A stretch of 64,000 nucleotides of DNA from UBA2279 sp041595875 (GCA_041595875.1 JBFHJN010000005.1:8171-72170), one strand, 5' to 3'; positions 8,941-18,185 are shown, numbered from the stretch's first letter. The notes: a model not told the origin generated them from the letters alone. Program-made: numbers and translations.

Positions 8941-9981
8941 CTAACGTGAGACCGTGAGGACCTTCTTGAGGACGTCGATCTCCTCCAGGGCCATGGCCGA
9001 TCCGAGTACGACGTTGATGAGTGCATTCTCCGAGACGTGTACGGGCATTCCTGTCTCATAGCGCAAGCGCTCGTCGAGAGCCCTCAGCAGCGCGCCGCCG
9101 CCGGTGAGCACGATGCCGTACTCCATGATGTCACTGGACAGCTCGGGAGGCGTCTGTTCAAGGGTGCCCTTGATCGCGGCGACGATAGCCGCCGTGGGCT
9201 CTTCCACCGCGGTGCGTATCTCCTCGGAGGAGAGCTGGATCGTACGGGGTAGGCCCGTGAGCAGGTCGCGCCCGCGCACCTCGACATCAAGCTCCTCGGA
9301 AAGCGGGAACGCCGAGCCGATCTCGAACTTGATCTCCTCGGAGGTACGCTCGCCGATAAGGACGTTGTACTCCTTCTTGATGTGAGCGATTATCGCCTCG
9401 TCGAACTCGTCTCCACCGATCCTGATCGACTGTGCGACCACGATGCCGCCGAGTGAGATGACCGCGACTTCTGTGGTACCGCCGCCGATATCGACGACCA
9501 TGTTGCCGGTCGGCTCCTGGATGGGCAGACCCGCTCCGATAGCCGCCGCCATGGGCTCCTCGATCAGATAGGCGTTGCGAGCACCCGCCTGCATCGTCGC
9601 CTCGAACACGGCACGCTTCTCCACCTCGGTGACGCCCGAAGGCACACACACCACGACGCGGGGCTTGGGCTGCCAGGGGAACCGCTTCACACGGGTCTTG
9701 TTGATGAAGTAGCGCAGCATCGCTTCGGTAACCTCGAAGTCGGCGATGACGCCGTCTTTCAGCGGCCGGATCGCCACGATGGAGCCGGGGGTACGGCCCA
9801 GCATGCGCTTGGCCTCGATGCCCACGGCCAGTACGCGCTTCGTCTCTTTCTCAACCGCGACAACAGATGGCTCGATAAGCACGATGCCACGGCCACGAAC
9901 CGACACCAGGGTGTTCGCCGTACCGAGGTCGACTGCCATGTCGCCGCCCCAGGAATTGAAGAACATATCTACAAGCGACAA
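8941..9981 (-). CDS. mreB: Actin-like cell-shape protein MreB
   Basis: 346-residue bacterial actin that forms membrane-bound filaments guiding lateral wall synthesis. Actin-fold phosphate-binding motifs are visible: DLGTANTLV near the N-terminus, DIGGGTTEVAVISLGGIV in the middle, and the adenosine loop GIVLTGGGALLRALDE near the end. The start is best placed at the TTG at 9981 (LSLVDMFFNSWGG): an AGGAG lies 6 nt upstream of it but 21 nt from the next ATG at 9966. First gene of the shape operon. Confidence 0.95.
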   Translation of the reverse strand: MSLVDMFFNSWGGDMAVDLGTANTLVSVRGRGIVLIEPSVVAVEKETKRVLAVGIEAKRMLGRTPGSIVAIRPLKDGVIADFEVTEAMLRYFINKTRVKRFPWQPKPRVVVCVPSGVTEVEKRAVFEATMQAGARNAYLIEEPMAAAIGAGLPIQEPTGNMVVDIGGGTTEVAVISLGGIVVAQSIRIGGDEFDEAIIAHIKKEYNVLIGERTSEEIKFEIGSAFPLSEELDVEVRGRDLLTGLPRTIQLSSEEIRTAVEEPTAAIVAAIKGTLEQTPPELSSDIMEYGIVLTGGGALLRALDERLRYETGMPVHVSENALINVVLGSAMALEEIDVLKKVLTVSR

Positions 9982-10043
9982 GTCGCTCTCCTCTCGACGC
10001 CGCGACTTCTCGCCGCGACCGCTGGGCCCGTCACATCGGGCAT

Positions 10044-10079
10044 GCAAAAGAACGCGCGGCAACTGACCGCTGCCGCGCG
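10044..10079 (-). terminator. Rho-independent terminator after radC
   Basis: A 9-bp perfect GC-rich stem (10053-10061 with 10071-10079) and a 9-nt loop. Read on the minus strand it is followed by TTCTTTTG. It lies about 100 bp beyond the radC stop and just upstream of mreB, separating the rnf-radC transcript from the mre operon. Confidence 0.75.
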
Positions 10080-10182
10080 GTCGCATCCGCACATCGCGGC
10101 AAGTTTAGCACAGCACGCGGCTGAACCCGGTCAGAGCCCGGCACCAGTATAGCAACACCCCAGGTCGTTGTATGTGTTTGGA

Positions 10183-10845
10183 CTACATCAGACCAAGATC
10201 GCGAACACTCGCATGGGCGCCGCCATCGCCTATGATCACGTGGTCGAGAAGCTCGATGCCTATGACGTCTCCGGCTTTGGTGAGACGTCGGGTGAGCTGA
10301 AGGTCCGCTCCGGAGGGTGTTGGATCACCGCTGGGATGGTTGTGCACCACCACGATCGACGCCGCGGAGAGCCGGATCGCTTCTTTGTAGAGCTCGCGTG
10401 GATGCACGATGGACGCGTTGAGGCTCCCGATGGATATCTCCACAGTGCGCAGCAGCTGGTTCTTGGTGTTGAGTGCCAGAGCCCAGAAGTGCTCCCTGTC
10501 CAATCCCCGAAACTGCGGCCCACAGATCCTCACGACGTCTTCAGGCGTGGAGATGACGGGGCGCTCAGTCGTCGGTCTGCACGCCCATCGTCTGCTCATC
10601 TCCAGCGATGCAAGCAGCCTGGCCGCGGCAGCAGGTCCGACGCCGGGCTGCGCCGTCAGGTCCTCCGCACATACGCGCCACAGAGCGTCAGGCATAGGGT
10701 ATTCAGCCATCAGACCGCGGCAGACCCTATCCTCACTACAGCCGAGCATCACCGAGACAAGGGCTGAATCCGCTACCGAGTCGGCCCGTCCCTGCAAGAC
10801 AAGCGTACGGGCATCCATAGATCCGCCCACCATTCGTGGCGCCAT
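10183..10845 (-). CDS. radC: RadC/JAB-domain (MPN+) protein
   Basis: 220-residue RadC-family protein with an N-terminal helix-hairpin-helix region (LTAQPGVGPAAAARLLASLE) and a JAB1/MPN metal-binding domain. The metal motif is H168-N-H170-P-S-G-D174, followed by PTPSGAD. The family was once tied to DNA repair; the real activity is uncertain, a metal-dependent hydrolase being likely from the MPN+ motif. It is the last gene after the rnf cluster and lies 18 bp from the Gx transporter gene. An alternative ATG nine residues in (MDARTL) is possible. Confidence 0.85.
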   Translation of the reverse strand: MAPRMVGGSMDARTLVLQGRADSVADSALVSVMLGCSEDRVCRGLMAEYPMPDALWRVCAEDLTAQPGVGPAAAARLLASLEMSRRWACRPTTERPVISTPEDVVRICGPQFRGLDREHFWALALNTKNQLLRTVEISIGSLNASIVHPRELYKEAIRLSAASIVVVHNHPSGDPTPSGADLQLTRRLTKAGDVIGIELLDHVIIGDGGAHASVRDLGLM

Positions 10846-10863
10846 AAAGCGCCCTCCTCCCCT

Positions 10864-11412
10864 TCAGACCGCCAGTCTCAACCGGGAGAGGAGTGCCCGG
10901 GCTGCAAGCCCGGTCGCAGCACCGAGGAAGATGCTTGCGAATATGGACAGGGGCATCAAGGAGAGGACTCCGACCGAGCCCGTCACAGCAATCGCCGCCA
11001 GGAACTGGCCTGCAACGTGTGCGGCAGCGCCCGCGATAGACCAACCAACGACTGAGAACCGCGAACCTGCCGCACGAACCAGCAGCATGGCCACGAGCGC
11101 ACACACCGACCCGGACATGGCCAGCAATGTTGCCGGACCGAAGAGCGCGCCGGTTGCAAGGCCCACCACCACGACCCTCAAGGACGTGACAGCCAACGCT
11201 GATCTGGGACCGACGTATGCGAGGGCGACGAGCACTGCGACATTCGCCAGACCGAGTCGGAGCCACGGCACTGGAGAGAATGAAAGAAGCCAGGATTCGG
11301 CAAGTCCAAGGACGACGGCACCCACGAGGAGCACGCCACTATACGCGACACGCCGGGCTCCGTAGTCGACACTCCGAGCCAGAGGCAACGAGACCTCAGC
11401 GGACGATGGCAT
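10864..11412 (-). CDS. Gx transporter family membrane protein (Hpre_diP_synt_I)
   Basis: 182-residue polytopic membrane protein with about five hydrophobic stretches rich in Gly, Ala and Leu. It belongs to the family annotated either as heptaprenyl diphosphate synthase component I or as Gx transporter (LRLGLANVAVLVALAYVGPR, then GPATLLAMSGSV). These genes commonly sit beside a NusG-II protein and rnf genes, as here, which supports a membrane redox or transport accessory role rather than prenyl synthesis. The ATG at 11412 is chosen because GGGGAGG lies 5 nt before it; it overlaps the upstream gene by 17 bp. Confidence 0.75.
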   Translation of the reverse strand: MPSSAEVSLPLARSVDYGARRVAYSGVLLVGAVVLGLAESWLLSFSPVPWLRLGLANVAVLVALAYVGPRSALAVTSLRVVVVGLATGALFGPATLLAMSGSVCALVAMLLVRAAGSRFSVVGWSIAGAAAHVAGQFLAAIAVTGSVGVLSLMPLSIFASIFLGAATGLAARALLSRLRLAV

Positions 11413-11755
11413 CGAGGCCTCCCCCCGCTGAACCAACGGTCACTGTGACACCATTGGGGACACATGCGATCACGCCACCCTGCGCGTCGATGGGGCTGCT
11501 ATGAACGCACACTTTGTCAGGGCAGCTGGATTCCTTGACGCTGACAGCACCGGAGCGGACCTCCACGACCACGCTGCCCTGAAGTCCTTCGACGACCACT
11601 GTCTGATCGGTATCCAGACTCAGGACGCTGCGCCCTGCGGGACCCACCACGACTGCATCGCCACCGCCGGTCCCGACGGCCAGCGCCACTAAAGGCACCG
11701 CCACCAGAGCCAGAATGGCGATGCCGAAGGCGAGTATGCGGTCCGCTCTGGTCAT
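11396..11755 (-). CDS. NusG domain II-containing protein
   Basis: 119-residue small protein with one N-terminal membrane helix (ILAFGIAILALVAVPLVALA) and an extracytoplasmic NusG domain II-like fold. Conserved features are SSCPDKVCVHSSPI and GGVIACVPNGVTV; the paired Cys could be redox active or bind a cofactor. The family is usually encoded next to rnf or FMN-binding genes. It follows rnfB by 9 bp, so it probably assists Rnf assembly or function (inference). Confidence 0.8.
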   Translation of the reverse strand: MTRADRILAFGIAILALVAVPLVALAVGTGGGDAVVVGPAGRSVLSLDTDQTVVVEGLQGSVVVEVRSGAVSVKESSCPDKVCVHSSPIDAQGGVIACVPNGVTVTVGSAGGGLDAIVR

Positions 11756-11764
11756 CGCACGTAT

Positions 11765-12655
11765 CTACTCCGCTGCCTGGTCCTGCACCGCGAAACCGGG
11801 AGCGTTCTTGCCGTGGCCATCGGCGGCGCGCGGCGGGATCGTCGCGGCCCTTCCGTGAATGTCGATGCAGTTCTGAGGGCATACCGACACGCATGTACCG
11901 CACGCGGTGCACTTCTCGTAGTCGATAACGGCCAGTGCGTCGATCACGTGGATCGCATCGGCCGGACAGGCGCGCTCGCACTTCTTGCACGCGATACAAC
12001 ATGCCGAACACGCAGCTTTGCGGTCTTTGATCTTGTCATGAGCGTTGCAGCGAACGGCCACCGGGGCGTTCTCGGGAACCAGGCTGAGGAGCCCGACACC
12101 TCCGCGGGGGCAGTTGTGAACGCAGATCCCACAGCCGGTGCAGGCATCAAGATCGATGACCGGCAGACCACGCTCGTCTATGGCGATCGCGTCGAACGGA
12201 CACGCCTCGACACAATCCCCGTAACCGAGACACCCGGCGGTGCACACGAGTGAGCCGCCCGCAAGACGGGCCACAGCCGCACACGACTGGACCCCGCCAT
12301 ACTCGAACGCACGCTCGGCTTTGTTCCCGCCACCACACGCGCGTATCGACACGACCGACGCAACGGCACACGCCTCCGCGCCCATCAATACCGCGATGCT
12401 GTCGGCGCAGCTCTGACCACCGGCCACGCAAGCATTCACCGGCAGTGTTCCTTCAACGATCCCTTCGGCCACCGTGAAGCAGGAGGGATTGCCGCATGCT
12501 CCGCAGTTGGAGCCTGGGAGTATCGCCGCCACGGCCTCCACGCGGGGGTCTACCTCGACATAGAAGCGACGAGCCGCAGTGGAGAGCACCGCGGACGTGA
12601 TCAAGCCCAAGGCACTGAGCGTCAAGACGGCCTTCAGTATGAGCATCAGATCCAC
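11765..12655 (-). CDS. rnfB: Rnf complex subunit RnfB (multi Fe-S)
   Basis: 296-residue electron-input subunit of the ferredoxin:NAD+ oxidoreductase. An N-terminal membrane helix (residues ~4-24) precedes the [4Fe-4S] domain GSNCGACGNPSCFTVAEG. Four ferredoxin-type motifs follow: CLGYGDCVEACP, CTGCGICVHNCP, the CIACKKCERACP region and CTACGTCVSVCP. This cluster-rich form is usual in anaerobes. It is the last core rnf gene (order C-D-G-E-A-B), 9 bp after rnfA. ATG at 12655. Confidence 0.95.
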   Translation of the reverse strand: MDLMLILKAVLTLSALGLITSAVLSTAARRFYVEVDPRVEAVAAILPGSNCGACGNPSCFTVAEGIVEGTLPVNACVAGGQSCADSIAVLMGAEACAVASVVSIRACGGGNKAERAFEYGGVQSCAAVARLAGGSLVCTAGCLGYGDCVEACPFDAIAIDERGLPVIDLDACTGCGICVHNCPRGGVGLLSLVPENAPVAVRCNAHDKIKDRKAACSACCIACKKCERACPADAIHVIDALAVIDYEKCTACGTCVSVCPQNCIDIHGRAATIPPRAADGHGKNAPGFAVQDQAAE

Positions 12656-12664
12656 AGTATCTCC

Positions 12665-13291
12665 TTACAGCCCGAACCAGCCGGCGATTCCGACATAGGC
12701 GAGCGAAAGCAGTCCGGCAGTGATGAACGCCATAGGGTTGCCCTTCATGACTTTGGGCACGGGTGCGATGTCCAGCCGCTCCCGTAGTGCCGCGAAGGAG
12801 ATGAGGGCGAACCCGAAGCCGACGGAGACTCCGAGCGTGTAGATGAGTGCTTCACCCAGGCCCAGAGAGGCCCCCAGGTCGATGTTCATCTTGAAGAACC
12901 CCGGCTTCGCAGCTTCGGTAGCCGTCGCGAGCACTGCACAGTTGGTTGTGATCAACGGCAGGTAGATGCCCATGGCCCGATACAGGACCGGGCTCACCTT
13001 GCGCATGTACATCTCAACGAACTGCACGAGAGACGCGATGATGAGAATGAACGCTGGGATGTACAGGAACTCGCCCACTCCGAGCGGTTCCAGCAGGAAC
13101 GTCCAGACCACCCACGTTGAAGTGGATGCAAGCGTCATGACGAACACGACCGCAAGACTCATGCCCAGGGAGGTCTCGAAATTGCCCGAGACGCCGAAGA
13201 ACGGGCACAGACCGATGAACCTGGTCAGCAAGATGTTATTGATCAGTGCAGCTCCGATGAAGAGCAGCGCCAGTTGCCCTACCGTGCTCAT
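12665..13291 (-). CDS. rnfA: Rnf complex subunit RnfA
   Basis: 208-residue integral membrane subunit with six hydrophobic helices and the family motif LTRFIGLCPFFGVSG near the N-terminus plus TTNCAVLATATEAAK in the middle. The conserved Cys residues in these segments are thought to hold a membrane Fe-S centre with RnfE. It is homologous to NqrE. The start overlaps the rnfE stop by 4 bp. Confidence 0.95.
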   Translation of the reverse strand: MSTVGQLALLFIGAALINNILLTRFIGLCPFFGVSGNFETSLGMSLAVVFVMTLASTSTWVVWTFLLEPLGVGEFLYIPAFILIIASLVQFVEMYMRKVSPVLYRAMGIYLPLITTNCAVLATATEAAKPGFFKMNIDLGASLGLGEALIYTLGVSVGFGFALISFAALRERLDIAPVPKVMKGNPMAFITAGLLSLAYVGIAGWFGL

Positions 13292-13920
13292 GACGTCACC
13301 GCCTTCCTGCGCTTCTCGGCACGCTCTCCGAGCGCGCGCGTGATGGCGATCATGAACCCGAAGATGAAGAAGGCCCCGGGGAATAGAAGCACCAATCCCG
13401 GCGGCGCGTATCCGGACGGCAGCCCGATCAGGGTGGCGTCGAACATCACGATCTTCCCGGTGCCAAGGAGTTCTCTGATGAACGCAAGAGCGACGATGAC
13501 GAGCCAGTAACCCACGCCCATGCCGAGACCGTCCGCAATGGCGAGTCCGACCTTGTTGTGATAGGCGTACGCCTCAGCGCGTCCGAGAATGGCGCAGTTC
13601 ACGACTATCAAAGGAATCCAGATGCCCAGGAACTGGTAGATCCCGGGCATGAAGGCCTTCATCGTGAGGTCCACGATAGTCACGAAGGACGCGATGATCA
13701 CGATGAAGATGGGGATGCGCACCTCGTTGGGAATGAGCTTGCGAAACGCGCTGATGATCGCGTTGCTCATGGTGAGCACGAAGATCACCGCAAGACCCAT
13801 GAACAAAGCGCCCTGGACCTGCGTCGATACGGCCAGCGTGGCGCACAGACCGATCATGAGGACCGTGAGCGGGTTCTCGATAGATAGACCCTGCTTGAAC
13901 GTCTTGATCCACTCGCCCAC
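13288..13920 (-). CDS. rnfE: Rnf complex subunit RnfE
   Basis: 210-residue integral membrane subunit homologous to NqrD and to RnfA, with six hydrophobic helices. Signature segments are LMIGLCATLAVSTQVQGALF and PLIVVNCAILGRAEAYAY; the second Cys sits at the pseudo-symmetric position to that of RnfA. Located 2 bp after rnfG and coupled to rnfA. Confidence 0.95.
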   Translation of the reverse strand: MGEWIKTFKQGLSIENPLTVLMIGLCATLAVSTQVQGALFMGLAVIFVLTMSNAIISAFRKLIPNEVRIPIFIVIIASFVTIVDLTMKAFMPGIYQFLGIWIPLIVVNCAILGRAEAYAYHNKVGLAIADGLGMGVGYWLVIVALAFIRELLGTGKIVMFDATLIGLPSGYAPPGLVLLFPGAFFIFGFMIAITRALGERAEKRRKAVTS

Positions 13921-13922
13921 CG

Positions 13923-14507
13923 CTACTCACCTCCCGAGAGATCGGACAGCACATCCGTATAGATGCGCCCACCTGCTTCTACGCCGTTGCGGACACCGCG
14001 AGAGGACTTGGTCGAGCCGCTGATCGTGTCCAGCTCCTTCATATCGGCAGAGTCGAAGCCCTCCGGCAGCTCTTTGAACTGCTCAAGGAACCACTCCTCG
14101 CTCTGCACTTTGGTGCCCAACCCCGGCGTCTCGCTCATGGTGAGGATTGTGACACCCGTGACTTTACCGGTGCTATCCAATCCCAAAACCAGCTCGATAG
14201 GACCGCCGTATCCGCGCCCGGCGACCCGCAGACCCCAACCGATGAGAGTGCCGTCTGCCGACACCGCCCGGTAGACTGCTGAGCAATCGACATCGTCGGC
14301 AGCCGTTTGTGCGGCTTCCAAGATGTCCGGTCCCGCGTCCACGAACTCCACTGCATCCGGCAGCACCGTCTTGAGCGAGTTCTCCTCGGCCAGACGGACC
14401 TGCTCGGCGATACGATCCTTGGTGGCAAGGTACGTGACCGCAAGACCGCCTGCGGCGACAACGCAGGTCACGACAACCGCGATGATGAGTCTGAACGACT
14501 TACCCAT
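13923..14507 (-). CDS. rnfG: Rnf complex subunit RnfG (FMN-binding)
   Basis: 194-residue subunit with an N-terminal membrane helix (FRLIIAVVVTCVVAAGGLAV) and an extracytoplasmic FMN-binding domain. The covalent flavinylation site is the Thr in DTISGSTKSSRGV, a variant of the S-G-A-T-x-S/T consensus with Ser for Ala. LTMSETPGLGTKV is also typical. The start overlaps the rnfD stop by 8 bp. The motif implies the organism has an ApbE-type flavin transferase. Confidence 0.93.
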   Translation of the reverse strand: MGKSFRLIIAVVVTCVVAAGGLAVTYLATKDRIAEQVRLAEENSLKTVLPDAVEFVDAGPDILEAAQTAADDVDCSAVYRAVSADGTLIGWGLRVAGRGYGGPIELVLGLDSTGKVTGVTILTMSETPGLGTKVQSEEWFLEQFKELPEGFDSADMKELDTISGSTKSSRGVRNGVEAGGRIYTDVLSDLSGGE

Positions 14508-15507
14508 TGCGCTTCACCCACCCGAAGACACGTGGCCTGAACACACGGTCCAGCAGGGGCGCGATGCCGTTCATGAACAGGATCGCGAAGGTGGTCGCCT
14601 CGGGCATCGAGCCATAGAAACGACCGACCGCGTTGAGCACTCCGCAACCGATACCGTAGGCAAGCCGGGCGTTCTTCGCCATGGGCGAGGAGACGTAGTC
14701 TGTAGCCATGAAGAAGGCTCCCAGCAAGACGCCACCGGCGATGATGTTGAATATGGGATCAGAGCCGAAGGCCCACGAGAGCAGACCCATGGCGCCTATG
14801 TAGCCCGCGGGAATCCGCCAGTCGATGATGCCTTTGAACAGCAGGACCAAACCGCCCAGTATGAGCAGCGCCGCAGACACCTCGCCAAGAGAGCCCTCCA
14901 GGTTACGCCACAGCAATGGCTGGTACTGCGCAGCAAGGTCGAAACCGTATGCTCCCCCGGCGGCCCTGTCGGCCGCTGCGACAGCCAGACGGGTAGCTCC
15001 CGTAATGGCGTCGTATCCACCGGTGGCTGCGATATCCAGCGTCTTGAACCAGCCCCTGCCCGGAGCGGATGCCATGACTCCCGCCCATGAGACCAGAACG
15101 AAGGCCCGGCCCACCAGCGCGGGGTTGAACAGATTGAAGCCAAGACCGCCGAAAATCATCTTGCCCAGGGCTATGGCGATGAAGCCGGCCGCCACCGTGA
15201 TCCACCAGGGGGTCATCGGCGGCATGCTCATCGCCAGCAGAACACCGGTCACAAGAGCGCTGCCGTCAGTGAGCGTCTGACGCTTCTTGGCTATCGCGTT
15301 CCATGCACCCTCGGTGATGAGCGTTGAGCCGACTGCGAGCGCGAACGTGCGGATCGCGGGCAGGCCCATGCTGATGCATGCCCAGACCGCTGCCGGGGCG
15401 AGAGCGATGACCACCCACAGCATGATCCCGCTGCACGTGGTGGTCGACGATATCTGAGGCGAGCCGGTAACGACCGGCTTGCGCTCTGCCGTCATCTCAG
15501 GACTCAC
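14500..15507 (-). CDS. rnfD: Rnf complex subunit RnfD (FMN-binding)
   Basis: 335-residue integral membrane subunit homologous to NqrB, with about nine helices. A covalent FMN site is visible as D-A-I-T-G-A-T in YDAITGATRLAVAA; the helix-rich segment GGLGFNLFNPALVGRAFVLV is typical. I chose the GTG at 15507, which overlaps the rnfC stop by 4 bp and follows a GGGGGTGA sequence. An ATG four codons later (15495) is an alternative. A longer frame to 15729 would lie inside rnfC. Confidence 0.93.
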   Translation of the reverse strand: MSPEMTAERKPVVTGSPQISSTTTCSGIMLWVVIALAPAAVWACISMGLPAIRTFALAVGSTLITEGAWNAIAKKRQTLTDGSALVTGVLLAMSMPPMTPWWITVAAGFIAIALGKMIFGGLGFNLFNPALVGRAFVLVSWAGVMASAPGRGWFKTLDIAATGGYDAITGATRLAVAAADRAAGGAYGFDLAAQYQPLLWRNLEGSLGEVSAALLILGGLVLLFKGIIDWRIPAGYIGAMGLLSWAFGSDPIFNIIAGGVLLGAFFMATDYVSSPMAKNARLAYGIGCGVLNAVGRFYGSMPEATTFAILFMNGIAPLLDRVFRPRVFGWVKRNG

Positions 15508-16808
15508 GGCTTCACCCCCTTTGCAAGTGCGGCAGCCTTGGCGATGCGGATCAGCTGCACCAGCGGACGCTTGGTCGGGCACACGAACGAACAACAACCG
15601 CACTCGATACAGTCGAGCGGGTTGAAGCGACCGGCCCCATTCCAGTCCTGACGGGCCGAGTAGTTGCCGATCGCATAGGGCTGCAGAAACATCGGGCACG
15701 CCTCGGAACAGCGACCGCACCGGATACACGCCTGGTCGTCCTCCACCAGGGGCGACGCCTCCTGCGGCGTGAGGACCACGATGCCGGATGTCCCCTTGGC
15801 GACCGGAACATCCAAAGACGCCAGAGCCGGACCGGTCATCGGGCCACCGGCTATGATCCTGCCGACCTCACCAACGGTACCGCCCGCATGCTCGATGAGG
15901 TCCGAGACAAGCGTGCCGAGAAGCACACGGTAGTTGCCCGGACGCTTCACGGCTCCAGTGACGGTCACGATGCGCTCTGTGAGCGGCTTGCCCGTATCGA
16001 TGGCATCGGCGATAGCCGCCGCTGTGGCCACGTTGTGCACGAGCGCACCCGTTGCCGCAGGCAGCTTGCCGTGCGGGACCTCTTTGGCGAGGATCGCCCA
16101 TATGAGCTGCTTTTCCGCGCCTTGAGGGTACCTGGTGGGCAGCGCCCGCACCTCAACGGTCCCGGGCGCGGCAGAACGCAGCGCCTCGATAGCGTCTTGC
16201 TTGTTGTCTTCCACGCAAATGACGACCCGAGAGGCACCGATCAGCTCGGCGATCTTCTGAGCGCCATCGATGACTCGCGACGGCGTCTCCAGCATCAGCC
16301 GGTGGTCGCATGTGAGAAAGGGCTCACACTCGCAGCCGTTGAGTATCACCGTGTCGACGGGTGTATCGGCCGGAGGAGAGAGCTTCACGGTGGTAGGGAA
16401 CGTCGCGCCGCCCATACCCACGATCCCGGCTGCGCGAACTGCAGACTTGGGATCGTCGGCCTCGACACGGACGAAGGACTCCAGGTCTTGCTCCGCATCG
16501 GGCTTGATGGTCACCGCGGTCACGCGTGACCCCCCCGCGGTAAGACAGGGGGCGATGGCGGTCACTTCACCGTCCACAGGACTGTGTACCGGTGCACTCA
16601 CGAAGGCATCTACCGTGCCGATGACTTCACCCCGGCTCACGTGCTGGCCCACTTCCACGACAGGAACGCACGGCGCACCGAGGTGCTGGCTCATCGGCAA
16701 GACGAGCCGCTCCGGGACCGGCATCCATTCAACCGGACTGCCGGCCGTGGCCGCCTTGCGATCCGGCGGATGGATACCGCCGCTAAACGCGCCTTTCGCC
16801 AAATCCAC
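15504..16808 (-). CDS. rnfC: Rnf complex subunit RnfC (NADH/FMN, 2[4Fe-4S])
   Basis: 434-residue soluble subunit that exchanges electrons with NAD(H). It begins with the RnfC N-terminal domain (FSGGIHPPDRKAAT), then the NADH/FMN-binding domain (GIVGMGGATFPTTVKLS, and NGCECEPFLTCDHRLM), a SLBB-like region, and two [4Fe-4S] motifs, CIRCGRCSEACP and CIECGCCSFVCP, near the end. First gene of the rnf operon. The 114 bp before it hold the terminator of the hydrogenase operon. Confidence 0.95.
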   Translation of the reverse strand: MDLAKGAFSGGIHPPDRKAATAGSPVEWMPVPERLVLPMSQHLGAPCVPVVEVGQHVSRGEVIGTVDAFVSAPVHSPVDGEVTAIAPCLTAGGSRVTAVTIKPDAEQDLESFVRVEADDPKSAVRAAGIVGMGGATFPTTVKLSPPADTPVDTVILNGCECEPFLTCDHRLMLETPSRVIDGAQKIAELIGASRVVICVEDNKQDAIEALRSAAPGTVEVRALPTRYPQGAEKQLIWAILAKEVPHGKLPAATGALVHNVATAAAIADAIDTGKPLTERIVTVTGAVKRPGNYRVLLGTLVSDLIEHAGGTVGEVGRIIAGGPMTGPALASLDVPVAKGTSGIVVLTPQEASPLVEDDQACIRCGRCSEACPMFLQPYAIGNYSARQDWNGAGRFNPLDCIECGCCSFVCPTKRPLVQLIRIAKAAALAKGVKP

Positions 16809-16880
16809 TACCCCCTATCACCGGAGAGGACCATCGGTCAGACTCACTTCGTCGATTCGATGTCCGTTCCTGCAAACACG

Positions 16881-16908
16881 AACGCCGCCGTCCGTGAACG
16901 GCGGCGTT
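16881..16908 (-). terminator. Terminator between hydBGDA and rnf operons
   Basis: 11-bp perfect inverted repeat (16881-16891 with 16898-16908) with a 6-nt loop, 15 bp past the hydA stop on the minus strand. No strong T-run follows, so efficiency is uncertain, but it is the only hairpin between the two operons. Confidence 0.6.
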
Positions 16909-16922
16909 GTGACGGTCAACGG

Positions 16923-18185
16923 TCAGTGTACCGAGCAAGACAAGCAGAGGTCGTAGGCACGAACCAGTTCCTCCACTTGAAGGATGAACTCGTCGTGCGG
17001 CAGACCGGCCACTGTCGGCGCGAAGGCCCGCATGTCAGCGTCGAGGTTCCCGAGGTTCTGGGCCGTTGGGGTGATGACGTCTCCAGACACCACGAACCCG
17101 TCATCATCAAGCGTATAGCTGTGATACACGGTACCCCGGGGAGCCTCGGTGGCTCCAACGCCGAATCCCGCCTTGACCTCGTACTCGACCGGAGCGCTGG
17201 TCCCGCCCTCTGTGATAAGACGGTCGCAGTACACCGCGCAACGCTCACATGCATCGATCAGCTCGATCGCCTGGCACACATTGTTCAAGAAGGTGTTCTT
17301 CCCGACTGCACCCGTGCTAAGAGACGCAAGGGCCTGTGCGGCACGCGGCATGAGCTGTTTGCTCGACAGATTGACCCGCGCGATCGCTCCTGTCATGAAC
17401 GAGCGACCATCAGACGTGCTGTGCTTGGCGTTGCTATGGCCCACGACCTGCTCGTCGATGAAGGCACGGTACTCCTGGACCGGGCGATTCCACCCGGCCT
17501 CAAGCGCCGCGGTGTTGCCGTCATAGACCGCATACTCCTCGTCGTCGGCCAACGCCAACATCTCACACGATGAGGAAAACTCCGGGACATCGAACGAGTC
17601 GAACAACTGCGCTGTGACGACCGCATCGTCCACGAGCGCGAGCAGTCTGTCGCGGAAGGCCTCGAGCTCGTCAGCACCCGGCTCATGTGTGAACCCGCCG
17701 ACGACAGCCGTCACCGGATGGACCGGACGCCCGCCAACGAGGGTGCACAGCTCGTTGCCCGCCTTCTTGATCTTCAGTGCCCGCTCAAGGACATCGGGAT
17801 GCGTTTCGGCCAGGGGAAACACGCTCGGCAGACCGAGAAAGTCCGGTGCCGAGAAGATATAGAGATGTGTGGCGTGATTCTGCAGATAGGATCCGTACAC
17901 GAGCAGCTTGCGAAGCAGCTTCGTGCGCTCGCTGACCTGAATGCCCAACGCGTCCTCGATCGCTTTCAGCGAGGTCACCGCATGGTTAGGCGAACAGATG
18001 CCACAGATCCGACTGGTGACAAGCGAGACCTCATCGAACTTGCGGCCAACGACCATCGGCTCGAAGAAGCGCGCAGGCTCGACGATCTCCATGTGGACGT
18101 CTTTGACTGTCGAACCTTCAAGCTCGACGTGGATCGTCCCGTGACCTTCGATACGGGCAACGTGTTCTACGGTGATGATGCTCAT
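16923..18185 (-). CDS. hydA: Group 3b-type [NiFe] hydrogenase large subunit
   Basis: 420-residue catalytic subunit of a cytoplasmic bidirectional hydrogenase. The Ni ligands are C61 and C64 in RICGICSPNH and C414 and C417 in DLCLSCSVH. The protein ends exactly at the His that normally marks the maturation-protease cut site, so there is no C-terminal extension, and the usual DP pair is DL. ARIEGHGTIHVEL near the N-terminus is a family hallmark. The gene order beta-gamma-delta-alpha matches the sulfhydrogenase operon of Pyrococcus (hydBGDA). It overlaps hydD by 4 bp. Confidence 0.92.
   Translation of the reverse strand: MSIITVEHVARIEGHGTIHVELEGSTVKDVHMEIVEPARFFEPMVVGRKFDEVSLVTSRICGICSPNHAVTSLKAIEDALGIQVSERTKLLRKLLVYGSYLQNHATHLYIFSAPDFLGLPSVFPLAETHPDVLERALKIKKAGNELCTLVGGRPVHPVTAVVGGFTHEPGADELEAFRDRLLALVDDAVVTAQLFDSFDVPEFSSSCEMLALADDEEYAVYDGNTAALEAGWNRPVQEYRAFIDEQVVGHSNAKHSTSDGRSFMTGAIARVNLSSKQLMPRAAQALASLSTGAVGKNTFLNNVCQAIELIDACERCAVYCDRLITEGGTSAPVEYEVKAGFGVGATEAPRGTVYHSYTLDDDGFVVSGDVITPTAQNLGNLDADMRAFAPTVAGLPHDEFILQVEELVRAYDLCLSCSVH

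Noticed and set aside
16923..16925. The TGA ending hydA as a second selenocysteine codon
   Set aside because: Both C-terminal Cys are already present before it and the next codons do not extend any motif.
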